Shown: positions 42,053 through 50,177, counted from the stretch's first letter. The stretch is DNA of 64,000 bases from Pilosibacter fragilis (GCF_032490495.1 NZ_JAVYJB010000002.1:201094-265093), one strand, 5' to 3'. Numbers and translations: made by a program. The notes: generated by a model from the sequence alone, not told the origin.

Positions 42053-42406
42053 CTACCTCTTCTTATCTTCCCGGAAGCTCTTGAGCACCAATGTCGTCGG
42101 ATACCGGTATGCGTAGGTACAGCTCTTCATAAGCTCCACTTCCTCCGGATTTCTGCACACGCTGAGGATCATATTCTCTTCCTCGGAGGTCAGGTATGCC
42201 TCCCCGTTTCCGTCGCGTTCCTTGATATCTTTGTAGATCCGGTATTTCTTATAGTAGTCCGGGCAGGATCCCTGGCGCATCTTAACCGGCTCCGGGACGA
42301 TATTGACCCGGTACTGATCCGACATTCTGGCTAAAATGTTGTGGATCCTTTCACAGTATTCCCTTGAGACGAGTCTCGGTGAAGGAATACAGATCATATA
42401 GTTCAT
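42053..42406 (-). CDS. Hypothetical protein, 117 residues
   Basis: A soluble 117-residue protein starting MNYMICIPSPRLVSREYCER. The ATG at 42406 follows AGGAAGGCACAATT; upstream in-frame starts lack a ribosome site and run through the terminator of the preceding operon. It has three cysteines and a charged middle (KKYRIYKDIKERDGNGEAYL), but no motif I recognise. It stands alone between the ferrosome-like locus and pyrH. Confidence 0.6.
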   Translation of the reverse strand: MNYMICIPSPRLVSREYCERIHNILARMSDQYRVNIVPEPVKMRQGSCPDYYKKYRIYKDIKERDGNGEAYLTSEEENMILSVCRNPEEVELMKSCTYAYRYPTTLVLKSFREDKKR

Positions 42407-42552
42407 AATTGTGCCTTCCTTTGTCGTTTTTGAAAAGCAGATGACAGACTTCTGCCACATGCCTGCACTAGTATAGCATGAAATCCGCGTCTTGTGAACC
42501 ACAAAATGCAGGCAGCCGCACCGCCAGGTATTCCATGTCACCTCCATGCAGA

Positions 42553-42592
42553 GAAAAAAACACCCGCGGCCGGATCGCCCCATGCCGCGGGC
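42553..42592 (-). terminator. Terminator of the ferrosome-like operon
   Basis: On the minus strand GCCCGCGGC and GCCGCGGGT form a strong GC stem followed by TTTTTTT, 57 bases after the P-type ATPase stop. Confidence 0.85.
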
Positions 42593-42604
42593 ATATAATT
42601 CATC

Positions 42605-42635
42605 GTAACTATTCAGTGCATTCATTCATAGTTAC
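42605..42635. repeat. Short dispersed repeat, copy C (end sequences only)
   Basis: GTAACTAT-N15-ATAGTTAC is a perfect 8-bp inverted repeat whose left part, GTAACTATTCAGT, is the terminal sequence of copies A and B. It may be an internally deleted copy. It lies between the P-type ATPase stop and its terminator. Confidence 0.55.
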
Positions 42636-42648
42636 AATTCTACCTATA

Positions 42649-44754
42649 TTAGTGCTTCTTCTCCTCGTCCTTCAACAGGTTCGTCATGCTGTGCATGCTG
42701 ATGCACAGGGTGGATGTGTTGTGAAGCAGGGCGGATGTCGCCGGGGCAAGCACGCCCATCACGCCTAAGATGATGAGACCAAAGTTGAAGCTGATGACAA
42801 AGCGGTAATTTCTGTGAACACGCCGCATCAGCGCATTGCTGATTGCTTTTAAAGTCACAAGCTGGAACATCGCGTCCTCAGAGATTGTGATGTCCGCGAT
42901 CTCTCTTGCGATCTCAGCGCCCTCGCTGATCGCGATGCCGACGTTTGCCGCGGAGAGTGCCGGAGAATCGTTGATTCCGTCTCCCACCATAATAACCTTA
43001 TGGCCTGCGTTCTTCTCTGCTTCAACGAAGTTCGCCTTATCCTCCGGAAGGACCTCGGAGTGATGCTCGTCCACGCCGACTCTTGCGGCGATGGCGCGGG
43101 CCGTTCTCTCGCTGTCTCCTGTCATCATGACGATCTTCTTGATACCAAGCTTTCTGAGCTCCTTCATAACTTCCGGAGCTTCCGGACGGAGCGGATCCTC
43201 GATGCAGATCACAGCCGCCAGTCTTCCCGCGATCGCGAGATACAGGTGGGAGTACTCTGCCGGAAGGGCTTCAAATTTCTCTTCTTCGCCCTCCGGGACT
43301 ACACACTGCTCGTCCTCGAATACAAAGTGGTAGCTACCGATCACGACTTTGTCCTCGCCGATATGGGATGCAATTCCGTGTGCAACGATATAGTCAACCT
43401 TAGAGTGCATCTCCTCGTGGACAAGTCCGCGCTCTCTGGAGGCCGCAACAACCGCGTTCGCCATGGAGTGCGGGAAGTGCTCCTCTAAGCAGGCAGCGAT
43501 CCTTAACATCTCAGCCTGGTCGCGTCCCTCGAAGGTCACAACGTCTGCAACCACCGGCTGTGCCTTTGTGAGGGTGCCTGTCTTATCGAATACGATGGTG
43601 TCCGCCTCAGCGACTGCTTCCATGAAGGAGCCGCCTTTGACAGTCATCTTGTAGCTGCTTGCCTCTCTCATAGCAGAGAGTACGGAAAGCGGCATTGCGA
43701 GCTTCAACGCACAGGAGAAGTCAACCATAAGGATCGAGATCGCCTTTGTCACATTTCTTGTGAGAAGGTAAGTAACGATGGTTCCGCCGAGACTCCACGG
43801 AACGAGAGCGTCCGCAAGTCCGGATGCCTTTGTCTCTAAGGAAGACTTTAACTTCTCGGACTCCTCGATCATCTTCACAATGCGCTCGAATCTTGTGGAT
43901 CCAGCTGCTTTCTTGACGCGGACGATGAGGTTTCCTTCCTCGACCGCGGTTCCGGCATAGACGTACATGCCGTTCTCCTTGCGGACCGGCTCAGACTCAC
44001 CGGTCATTGATGCCTGGTTTACCATCGCCTCGCCGGAATCTACAATGCCGTCAAGCGGGATCACGCTGCCGACGCGGACGGAGACGAGATCTCCTTCCTT
44101 AATATCAGAGATCGGGACAAGTACTTCCCCGTCCTCTGTCTTCTGCCATACTCTCTCGATATTTAAGGACATGCTGCCCGCAAGATCGCTGACAGACTTC
44201 TTGTGGGTCCAGTCTTCCAGAAGCTCACCGATTCCGAGAAGGAACATAACGGATCCTGCTGTGTTGAAGTCGCACCGCAGCATGGACACCGTGATCGCCG
44301 TCGCATCGAGGACCTCGACCTCAAGCTTTCTTCCCGCAAGCTTTCTGATGCCTTTAATAACGAATGGAACAGACTGGATCGCTGTCCATACCGCACGGAC
44401 CGGAGCCGGAAGGAAGATCTTTGTAAGACATCTTGTAAGACACTTTGTCACGAGCTTTTCCTGGAACTCCTGATTTAACTCTCTCGTGCTTGTCACAGGC
44501 ACGATCTCGTTTAACTCTTCATCGTCAAAGGAGAACCTTAAGATCTCAGCAATGAGATCTTCCTTTGAGCCTGTGTACGTGATCGCCGCATCTCCGATTC
44601 TCTCATATACCTTTGCTGCCGTTACCTGCGGAAGGGATGCGAGATAAAAGGAAAAGAGGTCCGCCTGTCTGACTGACAGGCGGCCTCTGGTGAGATGGAT
44701 TCGGATACGGCCCTTGATATCATGTTTTACCGTAAATCTGATTCCTGATTTCAT
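42649..44754 (-). CDS. fezB: P1B-type ATPase with SCA motif, FezB-like (ferrosome type)
   Basis: A 701-residue heavy-metal ATPase. The N-terminal ferredoxin-like domain lacks CxxC but has an Arg-rich stretch (GRIRIHLTRGRLSVRQ, residues 15-30). TGES is at 251-254, the membrane metal motif is SCA at 347-349 (DFSCALKLAMP) instead of CPC, the phosphorylated Asp is D390, and the hinge GDGINDSPALS is intact. Known: P1B-6 ATPases of ferrosome loci have this kind of altered motif and move iron into an intracellular organelle. Inferred: an iron transporter for ferrosomes. It starts 5 bases after the Ala-rich membrane-protein gene with no strong ribosome site, so translational coupling is likely. Confidence 0.75.
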   Translation of the reverse strand: MKSGIRFTVKHDIKGRIRIHLTRGRLSVRQADLFSFYLASLPQVTAAKVYERIGDAAITYTGSKEDLIAEILRFSFDDEELNEIVPVTSTRELNQEFQEKLVTKCLTRCLTKIFLPAPVRAVWTAIQSVPFVIKGIRKLAGRKLEVEVLDATAITVSMLRCDFNTAGSVMFLLGIGELLEDWTHKKSVSDLAGSMSLNIERVWQKTEDGEVLVPISDIKEGDLVSVRVGSVIPLDGIVDSGEAMVNQASMTGESEPVRKENGMYVYAGTAVEEGNLIVRVKKAAGSTRFERIVKMIEESEKLKSSLETKASGLADALVPWSLGGTIVTYLLTRNVTKAISILMVDFSCALKLAMPLSVLSAMREASSYKMTVKGGSFMEAVAEADTIVFDKTGTLTKAQPVVADVVTFEGRDQAEMLRIAACLEEHFPHSMANAVVAASRERGLVHEEMHSKVDYIVAHGIASHIGEDKVVIGSYHFVFEDEQCVVPEGEEEKFEALPAEYSHLYLAIAGRLAAVICIEDPLRPEAPEVMKELRKLGIKKIVMMTGDSERTARAIAARVGVDEHHSEVLPEDKANFVEAEKNAGHKVIMVGDGINDSPALSAANVGIAISEGAEIAREIADITISEDAMFQLVTLKAISNALMRRVHRNYRFVISFNFGLIILGVMGVLAPATSALLHNTSTLCISMHSMTNLLKDEEKKH

Positions 44755-44759
44755 AATGA

Positions 44760-45074
44760 TTATTCAGCGTCCTCTGCTTTTTCTGTTGTCTCTGTGAAGT
44801 CTTCTGCTGCTTCCTCTTCCTCACCGAATGCTTCTTCAGCACGTGCTCTGTTGATCTCCTTAGCCTCTGCAAGAACATCCTCAGCGTTTGCCTGGATGTT
44901 GGAAGCTGTTGTCATAACGCACTCTTTTGCGCGGAGACCTGCTGCGAGGCAGTTGATGTATAACTTCTTAGCGTCCTGGCTTCCGAGAACCTTGACACCA
45001 GCTGTCCCAAAAAGAACACCGCCTGCGAATACTGCAACATTTTTTAATTTCAAGCATTTCTTAACATCTAACAT
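44760..45074 (-). CDS. fezA: Ala-rich GxxxG membrane protein, FezA-like (DUF6110 type)
   Basis: A 104-residue protein. Residues 12-30 are one hydrophobic segment with GxxxG packing motifs (FAGGVLFGTAG). Residues about 37-75 form an Ala-rich amphipathic helix (NCLAAGLRAKECV, ANAEDVLAEAKEI) that could zip with itself, and the C-terminus is an acidic tail. Known: a small hydrophobic protein with this design partners the P1B-6 ATPase in fez clusters. The immediate linkage to the ATPase supports the same role. The start follows AGGAGGAATTTAAA. Confidence 0.65.
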   Translation of the reverse strand: MLDVKKCLKLKNVAVFAGGVLFGTAGVKVLGSQDAKKLYINCLAAGLRAKECVMTTASNIQANAEDVLAEAKEINRARAEEAFGEEEEAAEDFTETTEKAEDAE

Positions 45075-45164
45075 TTTAAATTCCTCCTGTAAGTAAAAAA
45101 TATAATTTAATAGTAAATGATCTGTCCTGTTTAAAGCCTGCTGACCTGGCTTTTAGCTGCCGGA

Positions 45165-45245
45165 TCACTTGTGCTTATATCCGGTATACATCACCATAGC
45201 AAAGCAGAAAACAGTTGCCCACGCCCAGAATTTATGGTGTTTCAT
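45165..45245 (-). CDS. 26-residue single-helix membrane protein in the ferrosome-like operon
   Basis: A tiny gene with an AGGGAGTG ribosome site 7 bases before its ATG encodes MKHHKFWAWATVFCFAMV and a short tail ending YTGYKHK. One membrane helix (residues 6-21) is flanked by His/Lys-rich ends (KHHK and YKHK). It lies between the Fur-like gene and the Ala-rich membrane protein on the same strand. It is too small for routine gene calling. Function unknown; the His-rich ends and location suggest a part in metal transport or organelle assembly (inference). Confidence 0.6.
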   Translation of the reverse strand: MKHHKFWAWATVFCFAMVMYTGYKHK

Positions 45246-45340
45246 CGGTTTTCACTCCCTTGCATTTTACTTGGCAGAACGCCGAAAACCGGAAGGCTTT
45301 CAAGCATTTTTCACATGGTAACTCTTCGCCCCCAAGTTAG

Positions 45341-45376
45341 TCAATCATAATATTTTATGTTGAAAAATTTTGTCAT
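45341..45376 (-). promoter_or_regulatory. Possible internal promoter with AT-rich dyad before the 26-aa gene
   Basis: On the minus strand ATGACA (45371-45376), an 18-base spacer and TATTAT (45347-45352). The -10 lies inside a dyad, CATAA-AATA-TTATG with TCAA/TTGA outer parts (45341-45363), of the AT-rich kind bound by Fur-family proteins. Tentative. Confidence 0.35.
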
Positions 45377-45430
45377 TTTCTGATAATTTACAGTCATTCC
45401 TAACTCTATGACCTGCTGTTTTCTCCGCGT

Positions 45431-45787
45431 TTATGACGCACTGACGGAACAGCATTTTTCTTTCTCTTTTTCGATCTGTCTGAGACCGTTCTTTCCGTGG
45501 AACTCCGGGGCGATAACCTCGTTTTCCCCGTCTGCGCGCACTCCTGTTTCATCCGTAAATACATACTGGTAAACGCGCTTTAAGACGCCCATCTCCTCCA
45601 GCATGCGGATCGTGCGGTAGACTGTGGAAAGACCCACGGTGGAATCTCTCTGTACCGCCTCATAGTAGACTTCCTTGCAGTCGGTCCAGTTCTGTTCTAA
45701 GATCACATCAAGGATGACCATTCTCTGCTTTGTAATACGCTTCCCAAGTCTCTGGAACTCATTAACGATGTCTTTCTTCTGCCACAT
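45431..45787 (-). CDS. Fur-family regulator lacking the C-terminal metal-binding domain
   Basis: A 118-residue protein. Residues 1-85 are the Fur winged helix (KRITKQRMVILDVILEQ, STVYRTIRMLEEMGVLKR). The His-rich HHHDHLIC segment and CxxC motif of Fur, Zur and PerR are absent; the C-terminus instead ends EKEKCCSVSAS. The family length is about 140-150. It lies between the HMA gene and the 26-aa gene, so it probably controls this locus or modulates another Fur protein. A frameshift is possible, but I found no continuation of the metal domain in the other minus-strand frames downstream. Confidence 0.7.
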   Translation of the reverse strand: MWQKKDIVNEFQRLGKRITKQRMVILDVILEQNWTDCKEVYYEAVQRDSTVGLSTVYRTIRMLEEMGVLKRVYQYVFTDETGVRADGENEVIAPEFHGKNGLRQIEKEKEKCCSVSAS

Positions 45788-45873
45788 CCGGCATCCCTCT
45801 CATTCCTAAAAAGTGTGTTCCTGCCCTGCAGAGAGCCAGGCATTTGGAGTTTCAACCGAAACCGTTTTTTCGT

Positions 45874-46242
45874 TTACGCCTGCTTCCACTCGATATTGCG
45901 GAGCACATAGCCGGCCTTGCTCACGATGTCACGGATCTCACGGTCTGTCAGTTTTGTCTTCATGCGGACATCGGCTTTCTTCTTCTCGAGGTTTACCTCA
46001 GCCCAGTTGCCATCCTTCTCATTAAACGCATTCTCCACATGGAGCTTGCAGTGTTTGCATTTCATGCCGTCCACTCCGATGACTGCGTAGTACGGATAGT
46101 CTGAAGCATTTTTATCCTGCACCTTGATCTTCTTTTCTACATCTTTCGTTCCGCAGCAGCCATAGGTGAACTGGCGGAGCGAACCTTTCACCGCGAAGAT
46201 CGCGACAACGATCAATGCGACGATAATAATACCATTTATCAT
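45874..46242 (-). CDS. fezC: Membrane-anchored HMA-domain protein, FezC-like
   Basis: A 122-residue protein. Residues 3-19 are a membrane helix (MINGIIIVALIVVAIFAV), a CC pair follows at 29-30, and residues about 52-122 form a heavy-metal-associated domain with CKHC at 62-65 (VDGMKCKHCKLHVENAF). It probably binds a metal at the membrane and hands it to the ATPase. HMA-domain proteins are reported components of fez clusters. It is the first gene of the locus, behind a good promoter with dyad operators. The start follows AGAGGAGGCGTGATCCGTC. Confidence 0.65.
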   Translation of the reverse strand: MINGIIIVALIVVAIFAVKGSLRQFTYGCCGTKDVEKKIKVQDKNASDYPYYAVIGVDGMKCKHCKLHVENAFNEKDGNWAEVNLEKKKADVRMKTKLTDREIRDIVSKAGYVLRNIEWKQA

Positions 46243-46314
46243 GACGGATCACGCCTCCTCTTAATTTTCAGAAACTACAGTTTTTCATTCCCCATGGGGT
46301 ATCTTCTTTCGCCT

Positions 46315-46361
46315 GTTAGTTTCTACTAACAAAGATTAGCACCAACTAACCATCTTGTCAA
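46315..46361 (-). promoter_or_regulatory. Promoter of the ferrosome-like locus with overlapping dyads
   Basis: On the minus strand TTGACA (46356-46361), a 17-base spacer and TAATCT (46333-46338). GTTAGT-TTCT-ACTAAC (46315-46330) is a perfect dyad at the start site and TTAG-N6-CTAA (46336-46349) overlaps the -10. This GTTAGT/ACTAAC type resembles DtxR/IdeR-family iron operators. A further palindrome, CCCCATGGGG, lies at 46290-46299. Confidence 0.6.
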
Positions 46362-46581
46362 TCCTCTTTGTCACTTTTTTGACATTTTATTTCAATACAA
46401 AAAATACTCTCATCCCTGACAGTGCCGTTCTTCTCATACTGGCTCTTCGCCTGCTCTCCGGAGACAGGCATCTGCAGTTGTTCCTGCCGCCCTCTTCTCT
46501 TTTTATTTTGCATAAAGTTTTACTTTAGCGGAACTTTCAAAAATGAATGTGCCTTGGCACATTCTCGCGCGAGCTATTACG

Positions 46582-46610
46582 CAAAACAGGCAGCCTGTCT
46601 CCAGGCTGCC
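46582..46610 (-). terminator. Terminator of the LTA-synthase-like gene
   Basis: On the minus strand GGCAGCCTG-GAGA-CAGGCTGCC followed by TGTTTTG, 21 bases after the stop codon. Confidence 0.75.
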
Positions 46611-46630
46611 CATCTCTATATAATATTCAT

Positions 46631-48511
46631 TTACTGTGCGATCGAAAACATCTCATTCACGGTCTTCGAATCCAGGCTGTGGTTGTATACAAGCTTCTCA
46701 TACTCCACCAGCTGTTCCTTCCAATCGTAGTCCCCGCTCTCCGCGTCCTCCCAGCTGTGGTAGGTTCCGTCGGATTCCCAGATTCCAAGGTGATGGATGA
46801 TCGGAAGCTTTTCGGAAAGCTGTAAGAGGAATTCGTTATACGGAGTCAGTGACAGGTTCGCGCGCTTTAATACATAGGAGGAAAGGTAAATTGCACCTAA
46901 CCGTCCCATGTCCTCCGAAGGCTGGTCGTAGTTGGTCCAGATCACAAACGGGGTCTCGTACCAGACCATTTTCTGCTCATTCGGAACCTTCGCACTCTCC
47001 ACGCCCATAGCCTCATCGAAGAACTCGTCCTCGATTCCCGGCTGATGGTCGCCGAACATGACGATCATCGTCGGCTGGTCGCACTGGGAGAAATAATTTA
47101 CAAGCCACTCAAAAGCTTCATCAGATTTCTTCACGAGGGACAGATACATGTCTGCCTCCGGATACTTTCCTTCCATGTCCCCGGTGAGCCATACTTCCTG
47201 GTCAAAATTCGCGTATGGGATCGTATAGCCGCCGTGGTTCTGCATGGTCACATTAAAGAGGAACAGCTTGTCATCCGGATTTGCCTTCTGCTCGATATAC
47301 TCGGTGATGACCTTAAAATCGCTCAGGTCACTGATATAATTTCGAAGTTCATCCCGGCTTTCGTAGGCGCTGATATCCATGAAATCGCTGAAGCCCATGT
47401 TGTTGTAGCAGATGCGGCGGTTCCAGTTCTCAGCCGGGTACGGGTGCATGGCAACCGGTGTGTATCCCTGATCCCTCACCGTGCTGACCATGGAGCGGAC
47501 GCCCGGATTTACATAGAACTGATAAGCCACACTTCCTCTCGGCATCAGATACATAGAGTCACCGATCAGAAATTCAAACTCAGAGTTGCTGGTCATGGCA
47601 CCAAATACCGGCATGCAGAGCTTTCCTTTTACGGTGTTCTCCGTCAGGCTGTGGAGAAACGGGAGATAATCGATATTTGTCGTAAAATCTCCGTCCACCG
47701 CCAGATCGGAAAGACTCTCGTTCATGATACAGATAATATTCGTCGGCTGGACCGCGTCCCCGGACGCCACCACTGCAGCAGTCTCCCCATTCCGCTCCTT
47801 CTCACTGTCCACATATTTGTCGCAGATTTCCTGGATCTTCGCCTGGGAGTAACCTCCCGGCGCTTTCTTTACCAGATATTTGATCGAGATTGCGGAGGAC
47901 AGGATATAGCCATTCTCTGCGTAGGAGGTCGTCGGATCCCAAAGGTTTACCTCCAGAGACAGGCCTGAGATCATAAAGTTATAAAAGCAGGCGATAAACG
48001 CAGCAACCGCACCAGCAGAAACGCTGAATACCGCTGCTCTTTTCTTTTTTCCTTTTACCCGCACAAACACAAACTGCGCCAGCGCGTTCCATATGATCAG
48101 GAGAACACCGCAGATGATCATCATAAATGTCGGGGTGTAATCGTAGCTTCCTGCAACCGTCATCGCGGTCTTCACCGCCAGAACATCGCCCATCATGATC
48201 GGACGGCTTCTGAAGGAAACGACAAACGCCTCCGCCAGGGAGATCGCATAGAGGATCACAGAAGAGACCGGAACGGAAATCCGGGTGCTGCCGGAGATTC
48301 CGAATACCAGAAGGTACAGCGCGAACATCCATACAATGTTGAGCACCGCGTTCTTCGGAAGTACCATCACAAAGTTTCCGGTCACGAACTCGAACATGAC
48401 ATAGGAGAACACCGGCGATGATAAAAATAATGCGATAGCGCCTGCATGTTTCAGTCTGTGGTCTTCCCTCTCTTCATACTCCCCTGTTCTTTCTTCAAAC
48501 TTTTCGTCCAT
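46631..48511 (-). CDS. LTA synthase family phosphoglycerol transferase (sulfatase fold)
   Basis: A 626-residue protein with five N-terminal membrane helices (about 24-215) and an extracellular sulfatase-like domain (about 260-590). Visible motifs are NIICIMNESLSDL (metal-binding Glu), the catalytic Thr in GAMTSNSEFEFL, and MFGDHQPG with the Asp/His metal ligands. Such enzymes add glycerol phosphate from phosphatidylglycerol to lipid or glycan acceptors. Whether it makes lipoteichoic acid or modifies another polymer cannot be told here. It is monocistronic, with a weak ribosome site. Confidence 0.85.
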   Translation of the reverse strand: MDEKFEERTGEYEEREDHRLKHAGAIALFLSSPVFSYVMFEFVTGNFVMVLPKNAVLNIVWMFALYLLVFGISGSTRISVPVSSVILYAISLAEAFVVSFRSRPIMMGDVLAVKTAMTVAGSYDYTPTFMMIICGVLLIIWNALAQFVFVRVKGKKKRAAVFSVSAGAVAAFIACFYNFMISGLSLEVNLWDPTTSYAENGYILSSAISIKYLVKKAPGGYSQAKIQEICDKYVDSEKERNGETAAVVASGDAVQPTNIICIMNESLSDLAVDGDFTTNIDYLPFLHSLTENTVKGKLCMPVFGAMTSNSEFEFLIGDSMYLMPRGSVAYQFYVNPGVRSMVSTVRDQGYTPVAMHPYPAENWNRRICYNNMGFSDFMDISAYESRDELRNYISDLSDFKVITEYIEQKANPDDKLFLFNVTMQNHGGYTIPYANFDQEVWLTGDMEGKYPEADMYLSLVKKSDEAFEWLVNYFSQCDQPTMIVMFGDHQPGIEDEFFDEAMGVESAKVPNEQKMVWYETPFVIWTNYDQPSEDMGRLGAIYLSSYVLKRANLSLTPYNEFLLQLSEKLPIIHHLGIWESDGTYHSWEDAESGDYDWKEQLVEYEKLVYNHSLDSKTVNEMFSIAQ

Positions 48512-48693
48512 ATACGTTTATTTCACTTTCTAAATCTGTCTGTCAGAAACTTGTTCAGCAAAATCTCATCCGCAGGGCTTGCCACCGGCAGCTGCTTCCG
48601 GATCCATAGCAATTTAAAAGAACTGCTGTCGATAGTTTTCCAAGTGCATAGCCGCCCAAACGTGTGCCTGCTGGACTTTTATCTTCTATTACA

Positions 48694-49776
48694 TTAATTT
48701 CTATGGGAATTCTCTCCCTCACGGATCGCCCAGCGCATCTTCGTGGATCTCGCCCTCGGATTTCTCTGACATTCCTCCGCGGACGGGCGGATCACATCGT
48801 TTGCCACGTCACTGTAAAGTCCATCTTTTTTGCCTTCTTTGAAGTAATACTTTACGAGACGATCCTCGCCAGAATGGAACGTCAGGATCGCCGCTCTTCC
48901 GCCCGGTGCCAGGATACCCGGAAGCTCTGTAAGGAAACTTTCCAAAACCTCAAATTCCTGGTTTACATCGATCCGGAGTGCCTGGAAACATCTCTGGCAG
49001 GACTTCTTCACCGCTTCCTTCCGCTCTTTTTCCGGAATGAAGGAAAGTGTTGTCTCAATGACTTCCTTAAGTCCTGTCGTCGTCTCAATATACTGGCGCT
49101 TTCTATTTCTCTTCGCAATCTCCCTCGCGATCTCCTCCGCATACGGCTCGTCGGAATTTTCCACAAACATTCCGGCGATTTCTTCCATATCCATCTGCTT
49201 TAACCGCTCCGCCGCGGAGATCCCCTTTTCCGGATTCAGTCTCAGGTCTAACGGACCGTCCGCCTTGTAGGTAAATCCGCGTTCCGGGTTATCGATCTGC
49301 ATGGAGGACACACCGAGATCCGCCAGAACGAAATCAAAAAGTCCGGTCTCCGGGACAAGCTTATCGATATCCGCGAAGTTCATCTGCTTCACCGTAAGGA
49401 TGTCCTCGTCAAATCCGCGCTCCTTTAACCGTGCCTTCGTCTTCACGATCTCGATGGGATCCACATCAAGGCCGTACATGTGTCCCTGTCCCTCGAGTTT
49501 CTTCAACATCTCCGTTGTGTGCCCGCCGTAACCCAATGTAGCGTCAAGCCCCTGCATTCCCGGTCTGATATCCAGGAAATCCAGGATCTCGTTCACACAG
49601 ATCGAGATGTGCATGCCTGCCGGAGTGCTGCCTTTTTTGATGACCTTCTCGACCGTGTCAGCATATTTCTCCGGATTCTGTTCTTTATACTTTTCCTCAA
49701 ACCGTTTCGGATGTGTCCCGCTGTAACGGACACGCCGCTTGTGTACCGGTGCTCCCTGTACCTCTTTTTCTTCCAT
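48694..49776 (-). CDS. RsmH-family 16S rRNA C1402 N4-methyltransferase (long form)
   Basis: A 360-residue methyltransferase: SAM motif DATLGYGGHT (near 82-91), then LGVSSMQIDNPERGFTYKAD and GPLDLRLNP, close to the MraW/RsmH consensus (LGVSSPQLD, ERGFSF, GPLDMRM), and a helical insert. Residues 1-50 are a basic extension (HKRRVRYSGTHPKRFEEKY) that typical RsmH (about 310 residues) lacks. It is not next to ftsL/ftsI (dcw cluster), so it may be a paralogue rather than the housekeeping RsmH; only the full genome can decide. Confidence 0.8.
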   Translation of the reverse strand: MEEKEVQGAPVHKRRVRYSGTHPKRFEEKYKEQNPEKYADTVEKVIKKGSTPAGMHISICVNEILDFLDIRPGMQGLDATLGYGGHTTEMLKKLEGQGHMYGLDVDPIEIVKTKARLKERGFDEDILTVKQMNFADIDKLVPETGLFDFVLADLGVSSMQIDNPERGFTYKADGPLDLRLNPEKGISAAERLKQMDMEEIAGMFVENSDEPYAEEIAREIAKRNRKRQYIETTTGLKEVIETTLSFIPEKERKEAVKKSCQRCFQALRIDVNQEFEVLESFLTELPGILAPGGRAAILTFHSGEDRLVKYYFKEGKKDGLYSDVANDVIRPSAEECQRNPRARSTKMRWAIREGENSHRN

Positions 49777-49821
49777 GTCAAAACCTCGTATTTATCGCTG
49801 TTTTTCTACACATACCGGTTT

Positions 49822-49851
49822 ATCTTAACATATTCTTCATATAAATGTAAA
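49822..49851 (-). promoter_or_regulatory. Promoter of the RsmH-like gene
   Basis: On the minus strand TTTACA (49846-49851), an 18-base spacer and TAAGAT (49822-49827). The rest of the 400-base gap (49852-50038) shows nothing recognisable. Confidence 0.5.
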
Positions 49852-50038
49852 GTATCTTTTCGTTGACAGAAATTATGGCTCTTCCGGAGTGCTGCCGTTC
49901 ACGCCCAGCCAGATAGCCACCGGTTTTTCCAGTACTTCACACTCCTAATCACTCAATCGTCAAAATCCTGTCATATTTGTTCGAGATGCGCATATATTTC
50001 AAATTTGTCATCTTTTTTCTAAATATTCTGCCTTTTAC

Positions 50039-50067
50039 TTGTTTTTGCATCATAAAACTGATATAAT
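50039..50067 (+). promoter_or_regulatory. Promoter of the phosphofructokinase gene
   Basis: TTGTTT (50039-50044), a 17-base spacer and a perfect TATAAT (50062-50067), about 105 bases before the start. Confidence 0.65.
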
Positions 50068-50177
50068 GATTTTATTGTAACTGCTCCGTGTTTCCGTGTC
50101 TTCGATCAGCGAAAAAACTCAAAACGCTGGTCTGACGGACAGTTATCATATAATTACAATACCTGGAGGGATGCTAC

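Noticed and set aside
46290..46299. CCCCATGGGG palindrome as a second CsoR operator before the HMA gene.
   Set aside because: The half-sites resemble those of CsoR, but the spacing is two bases instead of four, so it does not fit the site at copA.
47045..47968. 307-codon open frame on the plus strand within the LTA-synthase-like gene.
   Set aside because: Antisense shadow of a conserved gene, with no ribosome site and a His/Arg/Val-rich, non-protein-like product.
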